Shown here piece by piece: positions 51,142 to 59,769 of a DNA stretch of 64,000 bases; the stretch's first letter is position 1; every line of letters starts with the position of its first letter. The notes beneath the pieces were generated by a model. That model was not told the origin of the DNA, did not search any database, and was given only the letters and a program-made list of their open reading frames with translations. The position numbers were made by a program, and so were the translations under genes. Source of the DNA: UBA4207 sp964352405 (GTDB taxonomy: Bacteria; Bdellovibrionota; Bacteriovoracia; Bacteriovoracales; Bacteriovoracaceae); the NCBI GenBank assembly GCA_964352405.1, contig CAYGRY010000001.1, positions 1 through 64,000 on the forward strand, written 5' to 3'.

Positions 51142-52512
51142 ATGAAGCCTTGGCAAGCAAAATTAGGTATAGTTGTTCTGCTCGCTGCAGTTCTTGGAAC
51201 CTACACTCAATGTGTTCCTTCACAAGGAAAGAATAAATCAAAACTAAAATATAATAGTGATTCCGCCTCAACAACCAACCCTAGTGGAAACTCAGGCTCT
51301 GGTTCAGGGTCTGGTTCAGGCAGTGGAACAACAACAACGACAACATCTGGCTTAACTTCAGTTCAAGCCTTTGCTCAAACAACACACGCTATTACTCGTG
51401 CAAGATGTATTAATTGTCACGGAAGCTTTCAACAACCTCTGCATGCAGTAGCTGATGCCCAGCAAGCTCACGATGCTGTAGTGAACTCCTCTAAAGTCAA
51501 CTTTGGCAATCCTGCACAATCAAGACTTGTGCTTAAACTTACCGAAGGGCATAACTGCTGGGGCGACTGTAATATGAACGCTCAAGAAATGCTAGATTCA
51601 GTTAATGATTGGATCTACTTAATGCAAGATACAACCACAACGACAAACACTGGTGGAGATGATTTTGTCACCACAGAAAGTAATACTGTTGCGATGGTTT
51701 TAGATCCAAACAGCACGGCTAATAATGGCGACATCATGTTAAACATGGAAGCCTCCATGACTCAAGCACCAATGGTTAAAGCAACTGAAGGTGGAGTTGA
51801 GTATATTTGGGTTCCTAATGGAACTCATGCCGCTGTACTAGCAAACAATAACGCTATTGCTGGCCGATCGTTCATAACAGCACAAATTCCAACCAATACT
51901 CAATATCGTCTATTTGGTCTTGTTCGTGGCTATGGTGATAGTGACGATTCATTCCATATTAAAGTTGGAAAAAATAATTATACTGAATGGCATGTTGGTG
52001 GAAATACCAATGGCTATAAATGGGTTGAGGTGACTAATGGTGCTGGTAAAGCTCGCCTAAGCTATAATTTAACTGCAACAAATCACCAAGTCGAAATTAG
52101 AGAAAGAGAAGATGGTACAAAGCTATCTAAACTACTTTTCACTGATGATCTTCAAATGACAGCAGATCAAATTGGCGGTGGCCCACAAGCAACGATGACA
52201 TTCAATTTGAACGCTTTAGCTGCCGGATCTAATGCTCAGTTTAAAGTTGATGTCTCTGTTTATGATATGTACAGCTATCGTTTATCAAACCCTAGAGTAA
52301 TGTTACCTAGCGGAATATTAAAAGTTAAAAATCTTAAGCCACTAGTTAACGGTAATTTTAATCCTCAACATTCAACTTATACAATTGTAGATAAAAATGT
52401 GACTTCAAACGATGGATCACTATCAGGCTCTTCAATGATCATTTTGAAAGATCAAGGTGAGACCTTTGATAAATTCTCCTTCAGCTTTGAGATTTTAGAG
52501 TACACACCGTAA
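51142..52512 (+). CDS. CxxCH lipoprotein with Ser/Gly/Thr-rich linker
   Basis: A 456-residue protein. A lipoprotein signal (LGTYTQCVPS, Cys24) leads to a low-complexity linker (residues ~48-70, SG repeats then a Thr run). A heme-binding CINCHGSF lies at about residue 90, and the C-terminal two thirds are beta-rich (jellyroll/carbohydrate-binding-like, e.g. YRLFGLVRGYGDSDDSFHIKVG). It probably binds heme c and a ligand at the surface. It begins 9 bases after the DUF1501-like gene. Confidence 0.72.
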   Translation: MKPWQAKLGIVVLLAAVLGTYTQCVPSQGKNKSKLKYNSDSASTTNPSGNSGSGSGSGSGSGTTTTTTSGLTSVQAFAQTTHAITRARCINCHGSFQQPLHAVADAQQAHDAVVNSSKVNFGNPAQSRLVLKLTEGHNCWGDCNMNAQEMLDSVNDWIYLMQDTTTTTNTGGDDFVTTESNTVAMVLDPNSTANNGDIMLNMEASMTQAPMVKATEGGVEYIWVPNGTHAAVLANNNAIAGRSFITAQIPTNTQYRLFGLVRGYGDSDDSFHIKVGKNNYTEWHVGGNTNGYKWVEVTNGAGKARLSYNLTATNHQVEIREREDGTKLSKLLFTDDLQMTADQIGGGPQATMTFNLNALAAGSNAQFKVDVSVYDMYSYRLSNPRVMLPSGILKVKNLKPLVNGNFNPQHSTYTIVDKNVTSNDGSLSGSSMIILKDQGETFDKFSFSFEILEYTP

Positions 52513-52516
52513 ATTT

Positions 52517-53344
52517 GTGAAAAACGTAATCCTATCTCTAACTTGCTTGGTACTAGTACTGGTTTTAGACCAAGTAAGTAAGAGATATGGCATTTCTCCA
52601 CAAGACATCCATTGGAATTATGGGATTGTTTTCGGGCTTTATTCAGAAGTTTCTTCTACAGTAAGAATTATTACATTATGCAGTTTTGGTGGCTTTCTTT
52701 TAGCTATATATTTTATTCTTTTATTTTTTGTCCCTAAAAATATTTTAAGTCTTAAGATTGGCCTATCGCTATTGATTGGAGGTGTTCTTGGTAACGTCAT
52801 TGATCGAATGGTTGATGGTCGTACCATTGACTTCATTCCAATGCCGTTTACAAATATTGTTTTTAATTTAGCAGATTTAAGTCAATGGCTAGGAGCCTTC
52901 TTTATCTTATGGAATATTTGGAGACGCGGCTCTGAGATTTGGCGACCAGATAATCAACGAGGACAATATCTCATTCTCCCCAAAGAACAGATGCAATTTT
53001 GCATGAAACTGATCGCCATTACATTGGCCACTTCTGGAATCGTTGGGATTTTTAGTTTTGCTTTTTTAAGAGTTGTCTTACTTGAGTCCAACATCTCAAA
53101 TAACGCTGCGATTCTAACTAATTTTACTATCGCTTATTTTAGTATTGTTGCTTTATTTTGTGGCATCGTCTTTGTCTTTGGGCTCTATGTGTCACATCGA
53201 AGCGCCGGTCCTATCCATGCATTCTCGTTATTCGTTGATGATTTAACTCAAGGTAAGATTCGTGATTTTCAACTCAGAGATAAAGATCATTTTAAACAGC
53301 TAGAAAAAATTGCGATACGACTTCAAGAACATTTCAAAAAGTAG
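52517..53344 (+). CDS. Signal peptidase II (LspA) fused to a HAMP-like tail
   Basis: A 275-residue protein. Residues 1-135 form an LspA-type domain: LDQVSK, NYGIVFGL (for NTGAAFS), GGVLGNVIDR, and the two catalytic aspartates in TIDFI (Asp105) and FNLADL (Asp120). From ~160, two further helices lead into a HAMP-like segment (SHRSAGPIHAFSLFVDDLTQGKIRDFQLRDKDHFKQLEKIA). The usual LspA is ~165 residues without such a tail. LspA removes the signal from lipidated pre-lipoproteins in the inner membrane. Position behind two lipoprotein genes suggests it is dedicated to them. It starts at GTG. Confidence 0.82.
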   Translation: MKNVILSLTCLVLVLVLDQVSKRYGISPQDIHWNYGIVFGLYSEVSSTVRIITLCSFGGFLLAIYFILLFFVPKNILSLKIGLSLLIGGVLGNVIDRMVDGRTIDFIPMPFTNIVFNLADLSQWLGAFFILWNIWRRGSEIWRPDNQRGQYLILPKEQMQFCMKLIAITLATSGIVGIFSFAFLRVVLLESNISNNAAILTNFTIAYFSIVALFCGIVFVFGLYVSHRSAGPIHAFSLFVDDLTQGKIRDFQLRDKDHFKQLEKIAIRLQEHFKK

Positions 53345-53387
53345 AAAGTTCTGGTCATATTGTTCTTCCCCTCGATAAAATGACTCT

Positions 53388-54542
53388 ATGCTACGTATTC
53401 TTACTTTCTTGCTATTTATCTCGGGGATAAGTCAAAACGCTTTTGCTTACCCACAATTTATTGGACATGGCTATACCTCATGCCTAACCTGCCACTATAA
53501 CCCTTATGGCAATGGACCGTTAACCGATTATGGACGTGCACTTGCTGCAACTATGGCAACTGACCGAGCGTTTATTCCAGACTCTGTAACCGACGAAGAG
53601 TTGGGCGAGCGTTCTGGATTCTTTTTCAAAAAAGCTGAGTCAACTTGGTTTAGACCTAATATCGATTATCGTGGCCTTTGGTATAAACGCGATATTGATA
53701 GCGAAACATCAGAAGCTGAAATTATTCACATGGATGCCAATATAACATTAGTTGGTAAGTTTTTAGAAAATGACAAACTCGTTACCGTTTTTAATTTTGG
53801 TTACGCCCCTCAGCCGCGCGGTCGAACAGGTTTAGAAGATGAACCTAGCTACAGAACAAGAGAGCATTATATTGGCTATCGTTTTACTCCTAAACTTGGA
53901 GTTTACGTCGGTCTAATGGATAAAGTTTTTGGTATCAGAATCCCTGATCATATCGCCTTTTCAAGATCAACCAACGGTCTTGCTATGAATGATCAAAGTC
54001 ACGGTGTTCTTGTCCATACGGGCGGCGAAAAGTGGGAACTGGGAATCAACGGCTTCATGGGGAATCTTGCCCAAGACGCCCAGTTAAGACAAGTTGGGGC
54101 TAGTGCTAAGTTTGAGTATGATGTCGCCAGTAAAGTCAGAGTTGGTGCTTCTGTTCTTTCTTCAAAAAGTGATTTTCTTGAAACATACCTTAATGCTTTT
54201 CATGCAAAAATTGGTGTCGGTAAAGGCTCTGCTCTCTTGGTTGAACTTGGAGAAGCCACTAAAACTCAAGTAACAGGTGCTCAAGAAATAAAAAGCCGTT
54301 ACACCCTAACTCAGGGTTACTTCCAAGTCAGACGAGGCACGTACGGCATTATGAATGTCGAATATTTCAATCAAAACTTAGATAATCAAAGTTATGTCAT
54401 GAGATTTGGACCAGGTATTCAATATTTCCCGGTCCCAAGAATTGAACTTCGCGCTGATATTTATAATACGAGAATTTTTAGTGATAGCTTAGTATCCGAA
54501 GATACTTGGGATCTCACGGGGCAGTTGCACCTGTGGTTCTAA
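53388..54542 (+). CDS. CxxCH protein with a beta-barrel-like outer membrane domain
   Basis: A 384-residue protein with a signal peptide (LRILTFLLFISGISQNAFA) and one heme motif CLTCHYNPYG (residues ~32-41). The rest has alternating apolar/aromatic strands (FRPNIDYRGLWYKRDI, YRTREHYIGYRFTPKLGVYVGLMDKVFG, GINGFMGNLA) ending in an aromatic residue (LTGQLHLWF), which fits an outer membrane beta-barrel. It may link a heme to the outer membrane. Follows the lspA-HAMP gene by 43 bases. Confidence 0.68.
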   Translation: MLRILTFLLFISGISQNAFAYPQFIGHGYTSCLTCHYNPYGNGPLTDYGRALAATMATDRAFIPDSVTDEELGERSGFFFKKAESTWFRPNIDYRGLWYKRDIDSETSEAEIIHMDANITLVGKFLENDKLVTVFNFGYAPQPRGRTGLEDEPSYRTREHYIGYRFTPKLGVYVGLMDKVFGIRIPDHIAFSRSTNGLAMNDQSHGVLVHTGGEKWELGINGFMGNLAQDAQLRQVGASAKFEYDVASKVRVGASVLSSKSDFLETYLNAFHAKIGVGKGSALLVELGEATKTQVTGAQEIKSRYTLTQGYFQVRRGTYGIMNVEYFNQNLDNQSYVMRFGPGIQYFPVPRIELRADIYNTRIFSDSLVSEDTWDLTGQLHLWF

Positions 54543-55600
54543 AATTCATTTTAATATTTCTTTTTTCTTTTCCACTTTTAGCTCAGCAAAAAAAAGCAGA
54601 TATTAACAAATATCATTACAAGCAGATGGTTGAGTATTATGAATCAGGTCAGCTTGATAAAGCTCTTGAAATCCTAAAAACAAATATGAGTCTTAATCGT
54701 TCTGACGTCTCTAACGATATTATGTTTTTAGCTGCAGCGATCTATCATAAAAGTGGTAACTCGGGAAAAGCACTTTCTACTTTAAACTTTCTCATTAAGA
54801 AAAAGTATCTTTCTGAGCATAGGAATGCATTATCCACTTATGCCAAAGACAGAAGTGCAACCAACCTCTCTGATGTTTCTAAAGGTCTTATTCTTTTATA
54901 TTTGCAAAAAGGTTTGATTTACGTCGATATCTTAAAAACTCGATATACATCATTTAATGAAAGACAGAAATCTAACTTAACTCGTATGATTAGAATGGCC
55001 GTCGATGTAGCGATTGAAGTTGGATATAAAGAAGACTTTGCAGACGCACTTTTGGCCACTCTTGTGCAAATCGAGCAAGATTACAAAGATAATCTCGTCA
55101 AAGAAAACTGGTTTATCGGCTTTGGCTATCTCACTTGGCGCGATGAAATTACGCTCAAAAATGCAGCAGGTACTGAACTACAAATTAGAACGACAAACTC
55201 AGGACTCATGGTTAATGGTGGAAAGCGTTGGGCCAATGCCTTTCATGAATGGAGTCTTTCCGGTGGCTATGCTCTGGCTGATGCCACTGTTGGTAATGAT
55301 GACCCCAATTTATATTTTCAAAGTGGAGTTTTCACCAGCATTTTGACGACGAGTGCCGACTGGCACTGGCGTCCTAACTCTGATTCAATCGCCTTTGGCT
55401 TTGAGGGCATGCTTGCTTTTAGAGCTGGTGACTACGAAGCCCCTCCAGGTAGTGAGATCGAAGGAAAGAGTAAAATAACTCTTGGGGCATTGTTATCTGC
55501 AAAATGGAGAATTGAGCCAGTTGAATTTCAAACAAAGATCGGAAAGCTTTTAGGTATGCCTTCTTCCTTCGTATCCCTAGGTCTACTTTATCATTTTTAA
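54533..55600 (+). CDS. Exported TPR-like protein of the CxxCH cluster
   Basis: About 355 residues. The GTG at 54533 begins a good signal peptide (VLKFILIFLFSFPLLAQ). Frames further upstream lack one. The N-terminal ~150 residues contain helical repeats of TPR type (YHYKQMVEYYESGQLDKALEILKTN, AAAIYHKSGNSGKALSTL). The remainder is strand-rich, ending in SLGLLYHF, suggesting a small outer membrane barrel. Overlaps the 53388 gene by 10 bases. Its stop is nested with that of the convergent gene (TTAA). Confidence 0.65.
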   Translation: MVLKFILIFLFSFPLLAQQKKADINKYHYKQMVEYYESGQLDKALEILKTNMSLNRSDVSNDIMFLAAAIYHKSGNSGKALSTLNFLIKKKYLSEHRNALSTYAKDRSATNLSDVSKGLILLYLQKGLIYVDILKTRYTSFNERQKSNLTRMIRMAVDVAIEVGYKEDFADALLATLVQIEQDYKDNLVKENWFIGFGYLTWRDEITLKNAAGTELQIRTTNSGLMVNGGKRWANAFHEWSLSGGYALADATVGNDDPNLYFQSGVFTSILTTSADWHWRPNSDSIAFGFEGMLAFRAGDYEAPPGSEIEGKSKITLGALLSAKWRIEPVEFQTKIGKLLGMPSSFVSLGLLYHF

Positions 55601-55965
55601 AGATTAGTAATCCAAGTCTCTAATGTCTGTCTTTTAGTTTCGCTGATTTGTGGGTTTAACAATGGCATGTCTCCACCGACATTTTTTAATCTCATATAGA
55701 CTGATGAAGAAGCTGTACTACCGGCAGAGATCAATCCTGCATTCTGCCAAGCGATATCAGTCTTATAAGCATTCCAAGAATTATGGTATCCAGTGTGACA
55801 GCTCATACATTCGCTTTTAAGAACTGTATAAGCAGCATCAAGGCGTTGCCCTGCCGGAGTGCTTGTATCAATGCCATTGACGGCAGTATAAGCCTCATCG
55901 CCTGAATTCGAATTGAAACTCTGACCACAACTAGTAAGAAATATTAGGACGACGAGATATTTCAT
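55597..55965 (-). CDS. Monoheme cytochrome c lipoprotein
   Basis: A 122-residue protein with a lipoprotein signal (LIFLTSCGQS) and one CMSCHTGYHN heme motif at residues ~53-62; a Met near the C-terminus (GGDMPLLNP) may be the axial ligand. Small lipoprotein cytochromes carry electrons at the membrane surface. It overlaps the yceI gene by 4 bases (operon) and converges on the 54533 gene. Confidence 0.8.
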   Translation of the reverse strand: MKYLVVLIFLTSCGQSFNSNSGDEAYTAVNGIDTSTPAGQRLDAAYTVLKSECMSCHTGYHNSWNAYKTDIAWQNAGLISAGSTASSSVYMRLKNVGGDMPLLNPQISETKRQTLETWITNL

Positions 55966-56435
55966 TTAACTGGTAAACTCGCTGAAATTTTTACTTCGTC
56001 TTGAACCCCTACACCCATATAATTAATACCTGTGATGCCAAAGTCTTTAAGACTAATACTAAAGTTAACCTCAACTTCACTTCCCTTTTCAGAGTAAGAA
56101 AATGGGACCTTTTTTGAAATATTTCTCATTTTAATTATAGCTTGTCCTTTGCCACCTTTTCCCACCGCTTTTTCAACAACGATATTAGGATACTTTTTAA
56201 ATTCGAGCTTCTCTTTTAAATGTTCATCTCTTGTTTCATTATCTGTATCAAAGGCTTTGACAGCAATTTCAATATTAGTCGCTTGTAACATATCGCCTTT
56301 CTTAGCAACATTTCCGCGAATCCTTTTAGTTTTAACTTCGAACGACCCCATAGGATTTAAGGCGACCTTGGCAGTCATTGACTTGGCAAAAGTATCAACT
56401 GAAAAGCATAAGGCTAAGATTAAAATCAAACGCAT
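55962..56435 (-). CDS. YceI family protein
   Basis: A protein of 157 residues from the ATG at 56435, behind GAGAGGAAT; the frame continues a little upstream. A signal peptide (MRLILILALCFSVDTFA) precedes a YceI-type lipocalin-like barrel: MGSFEVKTKRIRGNV, IEIAVKAFDTDNETRDEHLKEKLEF, KKYPNIVVEK. YceI proteins bind isoprenoid lipids such as quinone precursors in the periplasm. It is the upstream gene of a two-gene unit with the monoheme lipoprotein. Confidence 0.88.
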   Translation of the reverse strand: MRLILILALCFSVDTFAKSMTAKVALNPMGSFEVKTKRIRGNVAKKGDMLQATNIEIAVKAFDTDNETRDEHLKEKLEFKKYPNIVVEKAVGKGGKGQAIIKMRNISKKVPFSYSEKGSEVEVNFSISLKDFGITGINYMGVGVQDEVKISASLPVK

Positions 56436-56535
56436 AAATTCCTCTCTCAAATTGAACAATAAACTATTATAAACATGTTCTGCCTTTAAGGGGAAAACGG
56501 TTTCAATTTCCTGTGTTAAGTGATCAAATAATTCA

Positions 56536-57969
56536 ATGAAATATAATTATAAATCCCAGACTTTTTTAGTCCCCTTAATTCTTATATTGCCACAGCTTAT
56601 TACTCATGGCTTTTCACTTCCAGCACCTAGTGCCATGGCAATTTTCTTTAGTATTACAATCTTATGGTTTAGTGAAATTATCCCACTAGCTGTATCGGCC
56701 CTACTTGTCCCCCTTATGGCGATCTTCTCTGGGATTTTAGACACAAAACTAGCATTTTCCTCCTTTGGAGATCCAATACTCTTTCTCTTTATTGGTGGTT
56801 TCTTATTGGCCGGTGCGATGGAAAAGCATGGTCTGGATAAACGAATGGCCTTCTTTCTCTTATCAAAGAAATTTACTTCTAAGTCTGTTGCTCATTTGTC
56901 CTTGGTCATCGCTTTAATATGTTGGATATTAAGCATGTGGATCTCGAATACGGCGACCTGTGCCATCATGACTCCAATGGTTCTAGGAATTATACAAACT
57001 CTTAAAACTCAACTCAAAGATAGTAAGGAAGTTGAGCATTTATCATCAAGACTTTTACTCATCACTGCCTTTGCTTCATCAATTGGAGGAATGGCAACTC
57101 CGGTAGGATCTCCTCCAAATTTGATCGCCATCTCATTATTAAAAAATGCCAATATCCATATTAGTTTTTTTCAATGGATGAGTTATGGCATTCCTATTTC
57201 AGTTGTCATGCTTTTAGCTCTTCTTCTAATGATGCATTATCGTCTCCCCATAAAAGATATGGATATGTCGAAAGTTTCGAATTCATTTAAAGCTCAACTT
57301 CATGAGTTGGGAAAAATTAAACGAAGTGAATTCTTAATCATGCTTTGCTTTTCAGTTGCAGTTATTGGTTGGATTGCTCCGGATATTATTTCTAAAATTA
57401 GCTTTTTCGATTCTTATTCCAAAGTGATAATCTCCAAACTCAACATTGGCGTTGTTGCTCTGTTTGCTTGCATGCTCCTCTTCATTTTGAATGATGAAAA
57501 TTCAAAGCCAATATTACGTTGGGAAGATTCAAGTTATATTAATTGGGGTGTGATCCTACTTTTTGGAGGGGGACTTTGTCTTGGAAAAGTTCTTGATGTC
57601 TCTTCATTAGCAAACATTTTAAGTGAGTATATCTTTTTTGGAGGAGCACACTCACCATTCGTTTTATTAGTGATTGTAGTTTTACTTGGAATTTTACTAT
57701 CTGAGTTTAGCTCAAATACTGCTTCAGCCTCTATTCTAGTACCTATTGTACTAGCGCAAACCCAGCTCATGCCTGCTAGCGTTAGCGCAGTTTTAGCTGT
57801 TGCTGTCGCTCTTGGTGCTTCTTGCGGCTTCATGTTACCTGTATCAACTCCACCCAATGCAATTATTTACGGCACAGGTAAAATTAAATTAAAAACAATG
57901 ATACATTATGGATTAAGCTTTGATTTTATTGGATTGATTACAATCGTGTTACTGTTGCTTTTGCGATAA
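56536..57969 (+). CDS. DASS/SLC13-family anion:sodium symporter
   Basis: A 477-residue membrane protein. The two SNT motifs of the family are seen as MWISNTATCAIMTPM (~136-150) and SEFSSNTASASILVPI (~393-408), in paired helical hairpins. Members transport dicarboxylates, citrate, sulfate or phosphate. It is convergent with, and 8 bases from, the yihY-like gene. Confidence 0.9.
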   Translation: MKYNYKSQTFLVPLILILPQLITHGFSLPAPSAMAIFFSITILWFSEIIPLAVSALLVPLMAIFSGILDTKLAFSSFGDPILFLFIGGFLLAGAMEKHGLDKRMAFFLLSKKFTSKSVAHLSLVIALICWILSMWISNTATCAIMTPMVLGIIQTLKTQLKDSKEVEHLSSRLLLITAFASSIGGMATPVGSPPNLIAISLLKNANIHISFFQWMSYGIPISVVMLLALLLMMHYRLPIKDMDMSKVSNSFKAQLHELGKIKRSEFLIMLCFSVAVIGWIAPDIISKISFFDSYSKVIISKLNIGVVALFACMLLFILNDENSKPILRWEDSSYINWGVILLFGGGLCLGKVLDVSSLANILSEYIFFGGAHSPFVLLVIVVLLGILLSEFSSNTASASILVPIVLAQTQLMPASVSAVLAVAVALGASCGFMLPVSTPPNAIIYGTGKIKLKTMIHYGLSFDFIGLITIVLLLLLR

Positions 57970-57977
57970 GCATATAA

Positions 57978-58940
57978 TTATGATGCTTGATCAAGGTCAA
58001 TAGGAGGAGCCGGAACATCTTTCAAGGTTTCTTTCTTAGTTCTTAAGCTCATTGGAGCACAGGCGACCGATGCACCAAAAAAGAATGAGCACTGAATAAA
58101 GTAAATCCAAGTGACGGCCATCACAATTGTTTCAAAGTTTCCAAATGTTGCTGAAAACTCTGCCTTCATATGATGAAGATAGACCCAATAAAATGATTTC
58201 CCTACTAGAAATAAAGCAACAAAACTAACTGCTCCTAAGATCGCATCAAGGTTTCTAATCTTTCCAGGAATAAAACTTTTATAGAATAATGAAAAAAAGC
58301 TTAGAGCTAAAGTCGTTTGTAAAATATTGTATCTTAATAAAAAGATCATCGTACTTCCCCACCATGCACCAGCACTTTGAGAAGACCAAAACCCAAGATC
58401 AGTATTTAAAAGAGTAAAGCCACACATAAAGACAGCAATCGCAATGGCTCCAAAAAATGCTCTCATATCCTCAAAAAGTTTTCCGCCTCTAGAAGGCTGA
58501 GCGGCCAATGTATTCATACCAAACAGCAAAGAAGATGAGTAACCCATCATGGCGTAGCAAAGAACGGCTATACTCGCCAGACTCACTCCTTTTGCTTGAG
58601 CTAGATGATTAACAACAATATTATCAAGTGAAGTTAAAATCCATGGAGCTAAGCCAGGAACATTATCTCTAACGAGGCTCATGACGTGGCCGTGAGCTAG
58701 TTCAACATCGCCTACAAACCAACCATAGACACCAATTGATAAGAGCATTAATGGAAGAAAGCTCATTAACGTAAAGAATGTTGAGGAAGCCGCTACGATT
58801 TCACCTTTTCTTGTCTTAAAAACAAAAAGGCCTCGAACACCTCTACCTAGAAACTTAGTAAGAGTTTCATAACCTCTAGCTTCTGCCTCTTCGCCGGAGG
58901 CGTACATTTTTTCACTATGGTCATTTTTAAACTCTTTCAT
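57978..58940 (-). CDS. YihY/BrkB family inner membrane protein
   Basis: A 320-residue protein with six membrane helices and the family motifs TFFTLMSFLPLMLLSIGV (~52-69) and AVTWIYFIQCSFFFGASV (~277-294). The YihY/UPF0761 family is widely conserved but its transport role is not settled. It starts divergently from the 59038 gene. Confidence 0.88.
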   Translation of the reverse strand: MKEFKNDHSEKMYASGEEAEARGYETLTKFLGRGVRGLFVFKTRKGEIVAASSTFFTLMSFLPLMLLSIGVYGWFVGDVELAHGHVMSLVRDNVPGLAPWILTSLDNIVVNHLAQAKGVSLASIAVLCYAMMGYSSSLLFGMNTLAAQPSRGGKLFEDMRAFFGAIAIAVFMCGFTLLNTDLGFWSSQSAGAWWGSTMIFLLRYNILQTTLALSFFSLFYKSFIPGKIRNLDAILGAVSFVALFLVGKSFYWVYLHHMKAEFSATFGNFETIVMAVTWIYFIQCSFFFGASVACAPMSLRTKKETLKDVPAPPIDLDQAS

Positions 58941-59037
58941 ATCTTTTCTTTTCGGAAATTCAACGGATATACTTGAGCAAAAAAGAGTGGTTTTGGTGGC
59001 TTATTTTCTTAATAAAATTAATAAGATAGACTAAGTT

Positions 59038-59769
59038 ATGGAATTTTCAACAACTTCACGGATTATCATCTTCGTCCTAAGCGTGCTTGCTTTGATTGGC
59101 CTAGAATACGTCATCTCCAGAAGACCAAGAAATAAGGATCTTAAGCGTTTAGGTCTTAATTTAAGCCTTGGTACAGTAGGCTTATTGATTATTAAAATCT
59201 TAGCCCCACTAAGCCTTATTCATGCTGCTCTTTTAACTCAAGACCGTCATATAGGATTACTTAATTGGCTTGCACTAGCTCCTCTAAGTCTTCCACTAGG
59301 CTTTATTCTTTTTGACCTTCTTCTGTATTGGCAACATAGACTCTTTCATGAAATGGATTTTTTTTGGCAGTTTCACAAACTTCATCATCAAGATGAATTT
59401 CTAGATATAACTTCAGGTATTAGATTTCACCCTATTGAATTTCTTTTATCTTATGGACTTAAACTTATCTTTATCATTTGCTTTGGCCTAGGACCATGGA
59501 CTGTCTTATTCAGTGAAATATGGCTCAGTAGTATGAGTTTATTCACCCACGCTAATCTTCGCATTCCAATCAAACTTGATATCTTTTTGAAAAGATATAT
59601 CGTCACCCCAAACTATCATTTTGTTCATCACTCAACTGCGCATGATGAAATGAACTCAAATTACTGCAATGGAATTTCTGTTTGGGATCGCATGTTTAGT
59701 TCACACTCCCCAAGTGATGAAGAGCGCGTAGATCAAATTAAGCTTGGACTTAGTCAGCCAGACACTTAA
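59038..59769 (+). CDS. Sterol desaturase/fatty acid hydroxylase superfamily protein
   Basis: A 243-residue membrane protein with the three His boxes of the di-iron family: WQHRLFHE (~99-106), FHKLHHQDE (~112-120), and NYHFVHHSTAHDEMNSNY (~198-215). Such enzymes hydroxylate or desaturate lipid or sterol alkyl chains. The 3' end overlaps the convergent nucleotidase gene by 20 bases. Confidence 0.9.
   Translation: MEFSTTSRIIIFVLSVLALIGLEYVISRRPRNKDLKRLGLNLSLGTVGLLIIKILAPLSLIHAALLTQDRHIGLLNWLALAPLSLPLGFILFDLLLYWQHRLFHEMDFFWQFHKLHHQDEFLDITSGIRFHPIEFLLSYGLKLIFIICFGLGPWTVLFSEIWLSSMSLFTHANLRIPIKLDIFLKRYIVTPNYHFVHHSTAHDEMNSNYCNGISVWDRMFSSHSPSDEERVDQIKLGLSQPDT

Noticed and set aside
51290..51350. Repeats in the Ser-Gly linker considered as a tandem repeat or mobile element.
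   Set aside because: Only short codon repeats within a coding linker; no flanking inverted repeats or transposase.
57534..57857. Minus-strand frame inside the DASS transporter gene.
   Set aside because: Shadow of a membrane protein gene; no start signal.
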